Origin: a virus
Direction: 5' to 3' (one strand)
Length of the DNA stretch: 42,206 bases
Virus record (IMG/VR): IMGVR_UViG_3300036790_000830
Span: 1-42,206 of that record
Positions within the stretch are counted from its first letter, which is position 1. Every line of letters starts with the position of its first letter. The position numbers and the translations under genes were made by a program. Shown in pieces: positions 32,700 through 39,054 of this stretch. The notes beneath the pieces are model-generated. The model did not search any database. It was not told the DNA's origin and was given only the letters and a program-made list of their open reading frames with translations.

Positions 32700-33475
32700 C
32701 GTGCGCTCCCTGCTTTCGCTTCCGCCTGCAGCCGCATCTCCCGCGGATCCCATCCCCAGCGGTTCTTGTCACGCCAGATGCCATCCCCAAGGAATTTCTC
32801 CAGGCCGAATTTGTATTTCAGCTCGCGCCGCAGGTACAGCACATCCTGCTCGCGCACCGCCGCAATCATCCCCAGCGCAATCGTTGCCGCCGGCTCGCCT
32901 TTCTCACAGGCCCGCTTCACTGCATCGGCGATCATGCGCCGCTTGCGGCGCCGGTTCTCCGCGATGCCCAGGGCACTCGACACCTGGTCCACCGCGCGCT
33001 TGATAGCCAAACCCGCTCCGTCCCCATCGGCAACGATGGGGATTACAGGGGTTCGTCTCCTGGATGTCTCAAGGACGTCTCTTCCAAATAGGGGGTGTGG
33101 GGGATTGTCGTCAGTGACACCCTTTTTTGCACGGCTGTCACCCTTTTTGGTCGCCGCTGACACCCTTTTACCCTTCGCCAAAAGGGTGACATCCTGACAC
33201 TGTTTCAGCTTGTCCACATTCAGCCGGTACTCAGTCACCACATGAGCTCCGCCCCCTCGCGCCACAAGACTGATCCACCCTTCGTCGGCCAGCTCCGCCA
33301 GCTTGCGCTTCACCGTGCGCTCGCTGTAGCGGCTCATCGCGGCAATCCGCCGAATCCCCGGATAAGCATTCGTGCCATCGTCCTGCGCCGAGTTGGCGAT
33401 CACCTGCAATACAGCCAGTTGCACCGGATCGTGCATGGTCGACGACCACACGTCCGCCATCATGCGCACGCTCAC
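32696..33475 (-). CDS. Winged-helix replication-type protein
   Basis: The 259-residue product has a winged helix-turn-helix at about residues 15-75 (VQLAVLQVIANSAQDDG, YPGIRRIAAMSRYSERTVKRK, LADEGWISLVARGGG). That pattern is typical of phage replication-initiation proteins (lambda O or DnaD-like N-termini) that bind the origin. A charged linker and a C-terminal helical domain follow (IADAVKRACEKGEPAATIAL), with FGLEKFLGDGIWRDKNRWGWDP at the end, as in proteins that load the host helicase. The GTG start at 33475 has GGAGG five nt upstream; TTG 33541 is a longer alternative without a ribosome site. No helicase or polymerase gene lies nearby, so it presumably recruits host enzymes. Confidence 0.72.
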   Translation of the reverse strand: MSVRMMADVWSSTMHDPVQLAVLQVIANSAQDDGTNAYPGIRRIAAMSRYSERTVKRKLAELADEGWISLVARGGGAHVVTEYRLNVDKLKQCQDVTLLAKGKRVSAATKKGDSRAKKGVTDDNPPHPLFGRDVLETSRRRTPVIPIVADGDGAGLAIKRAVDQVSSALGIAENRRRKRRMIADAVKRACEKGEPAATIALGMIAAVREQDVLYLRRELKYKFGLEKFLGDGIWRDKNRWGWDPREMRLQAEAKAGSAR

Positions 33476-33579
33476 AGCGGCCTCCGGCAGTAAGTCTTCC
33501 TCGAAGCAGCCGTCACAGTGCTCTCCCGTGCGCCGCTTCAACCCAGGCGCAGCGTCTGTTTTCCGTAAACTTCATTGGT

Positions 33580-33598
33580 TTTGAGTTAGGCCTTTTCC
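33580..33598. repeat. 19-nt direct repeat, copy 1
   Basis: TTTGAGTTAGGCCTTTTCC occurs here and again at 33924-33942, exactly 344 nt apart. Each copy covers the stop codon and last codons (E-K-A-stop) of a gene on the - strand. The two copies frame the 103-residue gene, which suggests duplication or insertion of that gene by recombination. Confidence 0.6.
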
Positions 33599-33897
33599 AG
33601 CCAGAAATACCGCGTCATCTGATCCGCCGAGCGGCTGCTGCTCAGGAACTGTCCATCCTTCTTCGCCCGCTTACCCATCGCCGTGCGGATATAAGCCGCG
33701 TTACTCTGCGAGCTGCATTGCACCTGGAGCGCCTGCCCAGCCTTGAGCCGGCAGACCTGCTCGTACATGTCGTCGTACTTCGACGCATTCCTTCCCAGCG
33801 GCGACGCCGGCACGTCGTCCATGGACACCACGCTCACCGCTGGCTCCGCAGCTCTCGCGCCACGTTGCCCCCCCCCTACAGCCGTTGCCTTTTTCAT
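33586..33897 (-). CDS. Hypothetical protein between direct repeats
   Basis: The 103-residue protein starts at ATG 33897 with AGGAG upstream. Its C-terminal two-thirds (RNASKYDDMYEQVCRLKAGQ, NAAYIRTAMGKRAKKDGQFLSSSR, then MTRYFWLEKA) looks like a compact folded domain. I have seen similar short domains in phage and plasmid proteins without known function. The alternating basic and Ser residues could fit nucleic-acid binding. It ends with the same codons and 3' sequence as its upstream neighbour because both genes end in a 19-nt direct repeat. No metal site or membrane segment is seen. Confidence 0.65.
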   Translation of the reverse strand: MKKATAVGGGQRGARAAEPAVSVVSMDDVPASPLGRNASKYDDMYEQVCRLKAGQALQVQCSSQSNAAYIRTAMGKRAKKDGQFLSSSRSADQMTRYFWLEKA

Positions 33898-33923
33898 CGC
33901 TCTCTCTTTCTCCTCGCCTAGCA

Positions 33924-33942
33924 TTTGAGTTAGGCCTTTTCC
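33924..33942. repeat. 19-nt direct repeat, copy 2
   Basis: This copy is identical to 33580-33598. It contains the TAA stop (33930-33932) of the 176-residue gene. The unit between the copies carries one whole gene, which would be lost cleanly by recombination between them. Confidence 0.6.
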
Positions 33943-34460
33943 TCTCCCGTGCGGGCCTCGGCGGAGATGCCGGGCCGCATGAGTGTTTCGCCCCTGCGAA
34001 TATGAGCGTGCCAATTACGAAGCACGGCTGCCGTGCTTATGCAGTGATGCTTGGCCTTTTCGATGTTCCCCGCTAGGTGCGCGGCCAAGGCTTTTCCAGC
34101 CAAATATCCGACTAGCCAAAACCAATCCATCGGTGCTTTGCCGGCGTCGCCCTGCACGCCCCACCTTTCAACCTGGTGAGCTGCTTCCAGCGGGATGGCA
34201 TTATCAAAGTCATCGACTTCGGGCGTATTGAGTAAATCCCTGAGCCGCTGATTCTCTGCTGCCAGCGCGTCGGTCTCTACCATTAGCTCAGCGATGCGCC
34301 CGAATTGCCGAGCGAGATAGCCGGCGACAAGGCGCGTCATTTCACGCGGAACAGGCAGTTCTACGCATAGATCGACTAAGGCTTCTAAGCCGATCTCTTC
34401 CTCTTGCTTCGTGATGCCCATTTCTTTGAGCGGCGTCACCGTCTTGCTTGCTTCATTCAT
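33930..34460 (-). CDS. Conserved phage early protein, MazG-like pattern
   Basis: The 176-residue protein has two helical N-terminal regions (LEALVDLCVELPVPREMTRL, VETDALAAENQRLRDLL). Next comes AAHQVERWG...DAGKAPMDWFWLVGYLAGKAL and KAKHHCISTAAVLRNWHAHI. The pattern E-R-W-G-x5-D-x2-K-x-P-x-D-W-x3-I/V-x-Y-L, ending in a helix with A-A-x-L-x-N-W, is widespread among phages. It vaguely resembles helical MazG-type nucleotide pyrophosphohydrolases, but I see no clear E-x-x-E-x(n)-E-x2-D metal site. It overlaps the next upstream gene by 8 nt. Function is not assigned. Confidence 0.65.
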   Translation of the reverse strand: MNEASKTVTPLKEMGITKQEEEIGLEALVDLCVELPVPREMTRLVAGYLARQFGRIAELMVETDALAAENQRLRDLLNTPEVDDFDNAIPLEAAHQVERWGVQGDAGKAPMDWFWLVGYLAGKALAAHLAGNIEKAKHHCISTAAVLRNWHAHIRRGETLMRPGISAEARTGEEKA

Positions 34461-34626
34461 TTCCGCTCCCTTTTGCCTGACTCTTCACAGCACCCTTCGC
34501 TCGCCCCCTCTTCCGCGCCGGCCGCTTCCGCTTCGTACTCAAGATCCGCTCCAGCAGCATCCCCGCCATGAACCACCAAACCCCGACCCACAAACCGCCG
34601 AGCTGCGCCAGGCCTCGCGAGATCAT
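34453..34626 (-). CDS. Small membrane protein with basic tail
   Basis: The 57-residue product (MISRGLAQLGGLWVGVWWFM, then AGMLLERIL) has one transmembrane helix and a very basic Lys/Arg tail (KRKRPARKRGRAKGAVK). The ATG at 34626 has GGAGGGG upstream and overlaps the previous stop by ATGA. The single helix with a cytoplasmic basic tail suits a membrane-associated phage factor, for example one that acts on a host membrane protein or anchors DNA. I do not recognise it. Confidence 0.6.
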   Translation of the reverse strand: MISRGLAQLGGLWVGVWWFMAGMLLERILSTKRKRPARKRGRAKGAVKSQAKGSGNE

Positions 34627-34904
34627 CGTCCCCTCCAGCTCACGCCCTGCCGCGCCAGGTTCACGCGCCGCTTCTTCTCGCTGCGATACCGCCGCGCCCT
34701 GCGCGCCATCTCCGGATCGTCGAACTCCCAGCACTCGGTGTGCTCCACAATCAGCATCTCCAGCAGCTCGGCCAGCTTGTCCGGCGTGCGCTGCCGCCGG
34801 TCGCGAATCTCCTCAAACTCCCCGCACCCGTAGCACTCGAACGCATTCAGCGCCTCCCGCCAAACCATGCCGCCATCCTTCGGCCGCACCCGCTTCGTCT
34901 TCAC
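34623..34904 (-). CDS. Small zinc-ribbon-like protein
   Basis: This 93-residue protein has FECYGCGEFEEIRDRRQRTPDKL and AELLEMLIVEHTECWEFDDP. The C-x2-C plus later H-x2-C could bind one zinc ion. It is rich in Arg and Glu. Similar short proteins occur in phages I associate with Acidobacteriota. The GTG start at 34904 has GAGGG upstream, and the stop overlaps the next ATG (ATGA). It is one of at least five small or medium phage proteins here with cysteine clusters. Confidence 0.65.
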   Translation of the reverse strand: MKTKRVRPKDGGMVWREALNAFECYGCGEFEEIRDRRQRTPDKLAELLEMLIVEHTECWEFDDPEMARRARRYRSEKKRRVNLARQGVSWRGR

Positions 34905-34907
34905 GGT

Positions 34908-35012
34908 CTATCCCTCAACTCCAAGGCTTGCTTTCCGGGCCTTGAGTTCCCGCTCCGCTGCCCGCATTGCGGCGAGATGATAGACGGCTCCCCATGGGAT
35001 CGGGTAGCTCAT
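34908..35012 (-). CDS. Very small gene, 34 residues
   Basis: MSYPIPWGAVYHLAAMRAAE followed by a Lys/Arg/Glu helix and GVEG-stop. The ATG (35012-35010) overlaps the stop of the preceding 46-residue gene as ATGA, and its TAG is followed after 3 nt by the GTG start of the zinc-ribbon gene. GGAG lies just upstream. The tight chaining on both sides supports a true gene. The content suggests an amphipathic helix; function unknown. Confidence 0.5.
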   Translation of the reverse strand: MSYPIPWGAVYHLAAMRAAERELKARKASLGVEG

Positions 35013-35149
35013 ATCTCCAGGCCCTTGAGGCGCAGCACGGCAAAACCGTCCTGAGCCTCAACCACGACCTGACGTAAGGCGCCGCTCTCGAAGACTGCCT
35101 GCGATGTCTGCAAAAGAAAGCGGCGCTTCGGCTGGAAACGTTGAATCAC
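35009..35149 (-). CDS. Very small gene, 46 residues
   Basis: This starts at GTG 35149 with AAGGA five nt upstream; that ribosome site overlaps the TAA of the previous gene. The product (VIQRFQPKRRFLLQTSQAVF, then GALRQVVVEAQDGFAVLRL) looks like one small beta domain. It ends in the ATGA overlap with the next small gene. The same frame stays open upstream to about 35434, but the upstream part reads as Arg/Gly/Pro-rich shadow sequence where another frame is the better coding frame. Function unknown. Confidence 0.5.
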   Translation of the reverse strand: MIQRFQPKRRFLLQTSQAVFESGALRQVVVEAQDGFAVLRLKGLEI

Positions 35150-35157
35150 TGCGGTCC

Positions 35158-35397
35158 TTAATCGGCGACGGGCTGCGCGCCCCAATCCGTGTTTTCCTGT
35201 TGGATCGTCACGCTGTATTCGCCCGGAGGGACCACGTGGGCCTTGTGCTCCTGGTGAACAAGCGACACGTCGCCAGGCTCGCCGAGCACGCGAACGTAAG
35301 TATTGCCGTCTTCGCCCTCGTACATTTCGACCAGGTCGGCAACGTCGGCCTCCGCCACGTTCGACATGAAGCTGTGATGATGGCCGAAGTGGAACAC
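35158..35397 (-). CDS. Small acidic protein, possibly with a 5' frameshift
   Basis: The 79-residue frame (FHFGHHHSFMSNVAEADVAD, then YEGEDGNTYVRVLG, HVVPPGEYSVTIQQ) looks like a true compact beta protein. Its start (GTG 35397, or ATG 35367) has no ribosome site. A good start lies upstream in another frame: ATG 35434 with AAAGGA, reading MIQPKVIPESAKRV. A single-base deletion near 35392 would join them into one protein of about 91 residues. So this is either a frameshifted gene, a sequencing error, or programmed +1 frameshifting. It is the first of a chain of tiny genes running to 34453. Confidence 0.5.
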   Translation of the reverse strand: MFHFGHHHSFMSNVAEADVADLVEMYEGEDGNTYVRVLGEPGDVSLVHQEHKAHVVPPGEYSVTIQQENTDWGAQPVAD

Positions 35398-35467
35398 GCT
35401 TTGCGCTTTCTGGAATCACTTTTGGTTGAATCATCGGACGATCCTTTCGGTTGATTGTTGCGGTTGC

Positions 35468-35485
35468 GCACCGTCGCGACAGTGC
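35468..35485. promoter_or_regulatory. Near-perfect 18-bp palindrome
   Basis: GCACCGTCGCGACAGTGC is an 18-bp inverted repeat with one mismatch pair. It lies 4 nt after the stop of the repeat-bearing gene, in the 92-nt gap before the small-gene chain. It could be an operator for a dimeric repressor or an mRNA 3' hairpin. No U-run follows on the - strand. Confidence 0.4.
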
Positions 35486-35489
35486 AGGG

Positions 35490-37139
35490 TTAAGAGTGAG
35501 TCTGCTGCAGAGGACCGCCGCAGAGCGGCTTGAGAAATACATCTCCCTGGCGGATAAAGCGGCCGCGTTTGTATTCGGTCTCCGTCAGGCCAAAGGTCCA
35601 GCCGACTGCCTCATAGCAGCGCGTGTGGTCATGGCGCACGCGCAACGTGTATTGCCGGCCCGTTGACGGATCCGTGAGCCGCACAAAACGCAGCGGCCGA
35701 TCCTCGAAGTCGCGCAGATCCTGCGCCTCGAGCAGCTCGGCGCGTTCAACGCCCTCGCGATAGCGCGTAACCAGCCGCTGGCCGGCGTCGATCAACTCTG
35801 AAACCGGAATATCGGGAAAGTTGGAATGAAGCTCGTCGACGTGAATGAGCTTCATTTTGGCTGCAGAACAGAAGTTCTCCCAGCCCATCCGCTCGATCAT
35901 CACGCGCCGGATCTCCGCGTTTTCTTCCTTGCGCACATGCTCAATCGTGATCGATTCGGGCTGCTCGATGACGAACTGCGGCACGCGTGCTCCGTGCCAC
36001 GCCCAGACTCCCCATCCGTCGCGAAATCCAACCGCCGCGCCGCTTTCGCAATGCAGGCGATGTGACCCCCAACCACGAGGCCTATCGGGGTTCGCCAGTT
36101 CCAAATGAGCGGCTAATGGCCTTTCGCTGACAATCACGAAATCGCGATGCGGCCACCACCAACATGCAGACTCCATGGTTGCTTCGTAAGCCCTGGCGCG
36201 TTCCCACAGATCGCCCTCTAAGGCAAGGTCGCATACCTCACGAAAAAATGAGGTCCACGCGCCACCCCACCACCATCCGCCCGCCCAAAACTGGCCGCCG
36301 ATGACAGATCCCCATGATCGACGCAGAACCTCGCCAACCGCGTCGCCAACCGCGTCGCCAACCGCGTCGCGAACCGCGTCGCGAACCGCGTCGTCAACCG
36401 CGCCGTCAACCGCGCCGTCAACCGCGCCGCGAACCGCGTCGCCAACCGCGCCGCGAACCGCGCCGCCAACCGCGCCGTCAACCGCGCCGCGAACCGCGTC
36501 GCGAACCGCGCCGTCAACCGCGCCGCGAACCGCGTCGCCAACCGCGCCGCGAACCGCGCCGCGAACCGCGCCGCGAACCGCGTCGCCAACCGCGCCGCGA
36601 ACCGCGCCGTCAACCGCGCCGCGAACCGCGCCGCGAACCGCGTCGTCAACCGCGCCGCCAACCGCGCCGCCAACCGCGCCGCCAACCGCGCCGTCAACCG
36701 CGCCGCGAACCGCGCCGCCAACCGCGCCGCCAACCGCGCCGCGAACCGCGTCGCCAACCGCGCCGCGAACCGCGCCGCGAACCGCGTCGTCAACCGCGCC
36801 GCGAACCGCGTCGTCAACCGCGTCGTCAACCGCGCCGCGAACCGCGCCGCGAACCGCGTCGTCAACCGCGCCGCGAACCGCGTCGTCAACCGCGCCGCGA
36901 TGCATTTCGATGAAGAGAGCGGCGATCGGCCCCGCTAATGCGACTGCGAGGGGGGAGGTCGTCCAGACAATCACCTTCGGCGGCTCGAGGCCAGCGAAGC
37001 GGTAACACTCCCGAACCGATGCCTCAAACCGCGGCCTATCCGCATCTCCAGTTCGAAGGCCGATCTCTATCCACCTATCAGCCCATTCGTCAAAGCGCGC
37101 TCTCTGCGCCGCCGTCAGTTTCTCAATTCGCTTTCGCAT
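35490..37139 (-). CDS. DUF6745-like protein with a long tetrapeptide repeat array
   Basis: The 549-residue protein starts MRKRIEKLTAAQRARFDEWA, with PPKVIVWTTSPLAVALAGPI near residue 55. It resumes after the array with WGSVIGGQFWAGGWWWGGAW, LHCESGAAVGFRDGWGVWAW and VGWTFGLTETEYKRG. Those flanks match, from memory, the DUF6745 family of uncharacterised proteins in actinobacteria, acidobacteria and their phages. Residues about 81-268 are 47 tandem A-V-x-x tetrapeptides, where x-x is [R/D/G][G/D]. Each is encoded by one 12-bp DNA unit. The array is charged, with Val every fourth residue, so it may form a regular rod or coil. GAGGGG precedes the ATG. Function is unknown. Confidence 0.8.
   Translation of the reverse strand: MRKRIEKLTAAQRARFDEWADRWIEIGLRTGDADRPRFEASVRECYRFAGLEPPKVIVWTTSPLAVALAGPIAALFIEMHRGAVDDAVRGAVDDAVRGAVRGAVDDAVDDAVRGAVDDAVRGAVRGAVGDAVRGAVGGAVGGAVRGAVDGAVGGAVGGAVGGAVDDAVRGAVRGAVDGAVRGAVGDAVRGAVRGAVRGAVGDAVRGAVDGAVRDAVRGAVDGAVGGAVRGAVGDAVRGAVDGAVDGAVDDAVRDAVRDAVGDAVGDAVGEVLRRSWGSVIGGQFWAGGWWWGGAWTSFFREVCDLALEGDLWERARAYEATMESACWWWPHRDFVIVSERPLAAHLELANPDRPRGWGSHRLHCESGAAVGFRDGWGVWAWHGARVPQFVIEQPESITIEHVRKEENAEIRRVMIERMGWENFCSAAKMKLIHVDELHSNFPDIPVSELIDAGQRLVTRYREGVERAELLEAQDLRDFEDRPLRFVRLTDPSTGRQYTLRVRHDHTRCYEAVGWTFGLTETEYKRGRFIRQGDVFLKPLCGGPLQQTHS
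36337..36900. repeat. Array of 47 tandem 12-bp units inside a gene
   Basis: Read on the + strand, each unit is ACCGCG[C/T]CG[CG/CC/TC]A. I count 47 units with no insertion or deletion. Only positions 7, 10 and 11 vary, giving six unit types, all present. The combination T at 10 with G at 11 never occurs. By hand the types encode RG 19, DD 7, GD 6, GG 6, DG 6, RD 3. Synonymous positions never vary (Val is always GTT, Ala always GCG). Because 12 is a multiple of 3, other frames stay open and create long spurious reading frames. Confidence 0.95.
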
Positions 37140-37147
37140 TCATCCCC

Positions 37148-37414
37148 TCATTCCGTCAGCTGCCCCAACTCAAGCCGCGCCGCCTGCTTCTTTTCCCGCC
37201 GCGTCTGCTCCACTCGTTCAGCCAGGCGCGGCACATAATCCTTGACCAGATCCTCCGCGTCTTGCGGCTTGCACCGCTCGTCCACCGAAAACACCGAGTC
37301 ATGCGGCCGGATCACAAGCACGCAGATCGCGTCGCTGTTCTTGCGCAGCCAATCCGCGTACCCCGCAACCGTCCCCGTCCGCGCCCAGTCCGGACCTTTC
37401 TTCGCTTCAGCCAT
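37148..37414 (-). CDS. Hypothetical small protein
   Basis: The 88-residue protein (MAEAKKGPDWARTGTVAGYA, DWLRKNSDAICVLVIRPHDS) ends in a charged helix (RLAERVEQTRREKKQAARLE). The middle has a beta-strand ICVLVIRPHDSVFSVD. I do not recognise it. It lies 8 nt upstream of the repeat-bearing gene, so the two are probably co-transcribed. A 223-nt gap with no convincing gene precedes it, which may hold its promoter. Confidence 0.65.
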   Translation of the reverse strand: MAEAKKGPDWARTGTVAGYADWLRKNSDAICVLVIRPHDSVFSVDERCKPQDAEDLVKDYVPRLAERVEQTRREKKQAARLELGQLTE

Positions 37415-37637
37415 CGGAAAAACCCTGCATTTCAGTTACTAAGTGCGGCGGCGCGGGTGTGATCGCCGGCCTGCTAATTTACCCGCGCTTGCGCCCGGTT
37501 TCCCAGCCTACTCGCTTCAGCTTCGTCCGTTTCAGCAGCCGTCAGGCAATGGACATCGTAGCTTCGCTTTCACCCGGTACGCCTCGGCCGCGGCCCCGCC
37601 GCACCCTCCCGCGCCAATCCCTCGAATGGCGCGAAAC

Positions 37638-38426
37638 TTATTTCTTCTTCTTTGCGCGGCCATGAATCCGAGCCGCTGCCGCCCTATCGATAACCACAGG
37701 TTCCATCCCCGGCGCAGAGATAGTCAGACTCCTTGCCTCTCCCGTCAGAACCGACTGCGCCAGGTTATCCATTGCACCGAGCACACCGGAAAATGCGGGA
37801 TCGTCAGACATTAATCTGTGCGCCTCCGCCAATCGCTCCGGGTCGCGGCCAACCTCGCTTGCAGCCAACGCAATGAGGCGCTGGGTTATCGATGGATCCT
37901 GGCGCTTATCTTCGGCCGCAAACAGCGGACTCTTCTTCCGCTTCGCAATCGCCTCGACAAACCGTTCCAGGTCGCGCTTCCACACACCATGCCGCGCCAC
38001 AATCTCTTCAAACTCCTCGACGTCATGGCCCCGCACGCGCCACACTGGCCGCTGCTTGCTGTCGATCATCGGCTCGCCGTCCGCGTCGACAGCCCGCGCC
38101 GCATGACACAGCTCGTGATCCAGAAGCGCTAGTTTTTTTGCGCGATCGAATTCCGGGTCTTCCCAAAATTCCTTGTTGAGCACGATCACAAAGTCGTAGT
38201 CAATAAGCTCGCGCTGTAGATCTGTGGCCTTCACGCAACGCCCCAGCACGATCTTGCCGTCGGCATTCGGCTTCGTGCCTTTCCGCCATGCCAGCGCGAT
38301 ATTGGCTGCGGCAATATCAAAGTGCTGCTCCGCGCGTATCTCATCGAGCAGCTCGTAAGGCTGCCCGCTCAAGAAAACCTGCTCGCGAGTAATAAGTTCA
38401 AACAGAACCTTCTTCGGCTTGCCCAT
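37638..38426 (-). CDS. Putative phage metallopeptidase (HExxH)
   Basis: The 262-residue protein starts at ATG 38426 in a TGATG overlap, with GGGAGG upstream; a longer start is inside the previous gene. The zincin motif HELCH lies at 104-108 in LALLDHELCHAARAVDADG. VWRVRGHDVEEFEEIVARHG follows, the arrangement of the putative phage metallopeptidase domain (a third ligand is probably in GHDVEEF). A C-terminal helical region ends in a lysine run (GRAKKKK). The family is common in early regions of phages; its substrates are not known to me. It could cleave a host regulator. Confidence 0.8.
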   Translation of the reverse strand: MGKPKKVLFELITREQVFLSGQPYELLDEIRAEQHFDIAAANIALAWRKGTKPNADGKIVLGRCVKATDLQRELIDYDFVIVLNKEFWEDPEFDRAKKLALLDHELCHAARAVDADGEPMIDSKQRPVWRVRGHDVEEFEEIVARHGVWKRDLERFVEAIAKRKKSPLFAAEDKRQDPSITQRLIALAASEVGRDPERLAEAHRLMSDDPAFSGVLGAMDNLAQSVLTGEARSLTISAPGMEPVVIDRAAAARIHGRAKKKK

Positions 38427-38782
38427 CACGGCCTCCCGCAAGCCGACACAATCATCTGCGCCCACTCAATCCAAAAACCGCGCGTCTCCCAGGCGAGATA
38501 CACCATGACCACCACGGTCGCCGAGATATACGCGAAGTTCTCCAGCCGGCCGCCGCGCGGCCCACGGGTCATCTCATTGAGGGCGTCGATCTCCTCAGTA
38601 CACTTCGCGCAGAAACGCGACTCCGCCGGCACCCAGCGCCCGCAGCCCTCCGCCTCGCACACCCGCAACCGCGCCGACGTGAACTGCGTCCCGCGCCTGG
38701 GCGCTTCCGGCCCGTCGCCCCAGAGTCCCTCGCCCGTGATCCCCAGGCCCTCGTCCCTCGTCCCCATTCCTTTGCTTTTCAT
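38426..38782 (-). CDS. Zinc-ribbon protein with C-terminal membrane helix
   Basis: The 118-residue product starts at ATG 38782, overlapping the previous stop by ATGA. It has a cysteine cluster (CEAEGCGRWVPAESRFCAKC, residues about 61-80), then a transmembrane helix near the end (FAYISATVVVMVYLAW). The N-terminal 30 residues are Gly-rich (MGTRDEGLGITGEGLWGDG) and look like low-complexity sequence. The layout, a zinc ribbon linked to one helix, suggests a membrane-tethered adaptor. It chains into the metallopeptidase gene by TGATG. Confidence 0.65.
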   Translation of the reverse strand: MKSKGMGTRDEGLGITGEGLWGDGPEAPRRGTQFTSARLRVCEAEGCGRWVPAESRFCAKCTEEIDALNEMTRGPRGGRLENFAYISATVVVMVYLAWETRGFWIEWAQMIVSACGRP

Positions 38783-39054
38783 GCCGCCCGTCCTTTCCGC
38801 CGGCGCCGCCGGCGTTCGTTGCGTTCCGTGCGCCGCAGCTGCTCGATCTCCCACGGCGCGCGTTTCCTCGGCCTAGCGGCCTTGGCCTGCGCCTGCATCG
38901 CATCCCACTGCCTCATACAGCCAGGCTGGCTGCAAACCGTCTTGCTGGGGCCGTACCAGGACACGCCGTCATGCACCATCCGGCAGCTCCAGCAAGGCTC
39001 CTGCTCCGTGCATCCGCAATACCTGCATCGATCCGGCACGATGGTGAGTGTCAT
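38779..39054 (-). CDS. Small zinc-binding protein with Arg-rich tail
   Basis: The 91-residue protein begins MTLTIVPDRCRYCGCTEQEP, then CWSC and VCSQPGC. The C-x2-C-G-C...C-x2-C pattern is a small zinc-binding unit recurring in phage early proteins. The C-terminus is strongly basic (RRTERNERRRRRRKGRAA) and probably binds nucleic acid. The ATG at 39054 overlaps the stop of the ParB-like gene by ATGA, and its own stop overlaps the next gene the same way. Confidence 0.68.
   Translation of the reverse strand: MTLTIVPDRCRYCGCTEQEPCWSCRMVHDGVSWYGPSKTVCSQPGCMRQWDAMQAQAKAARPRKRAPWEIEQLRRTERNERRRRRRKGRAA

Noticed and set aside
33476-33541. Longer TTG start of the replication-type protein
   Set aside because: No ribosome site before TTG 33541, whereas GTG 33475 has GGAGG at ideal distance; the CDGC in the extension leaves slight doubt.
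34083-34110. Possible third copy of the 19-nt repeat (GGCTTTTCCAGCCAAATAT)
   Set aside because: Shares only part of the sequence with the copy at 33580 and encodes a conserved segment of the 176-residue protein; probably chance.
35009-35434. Single 141-residue frame covering two small genes
   Set aside because: Its middle is Arg/Gly/Pro-rich, while another frame there gives a normal protein; only its first 14 and last 46 codons look coding.
36337-36900. CRISPR-like periodic repeat
   Set aside because: Units are 12 bp with no spacers and lie inside a coding frame; no cas genes are present.
36301-37005. Long + strand and second - strand reading frames across the repeat array (up to 234 residues)
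   Set aside because: They exist only because the 12-bp unit is a multiple of three; they encode TAPRTAS- or PRREPRRQ-like low complexity and lack ribosome sites.
37415-37637. Small gene in the 223-nt gap
   Set aside because: Only short frames of about 30 codons or fewer without good start and ribosome site; a palindrome GGCCGCGGCC is too common in GC-rich DNA to call.
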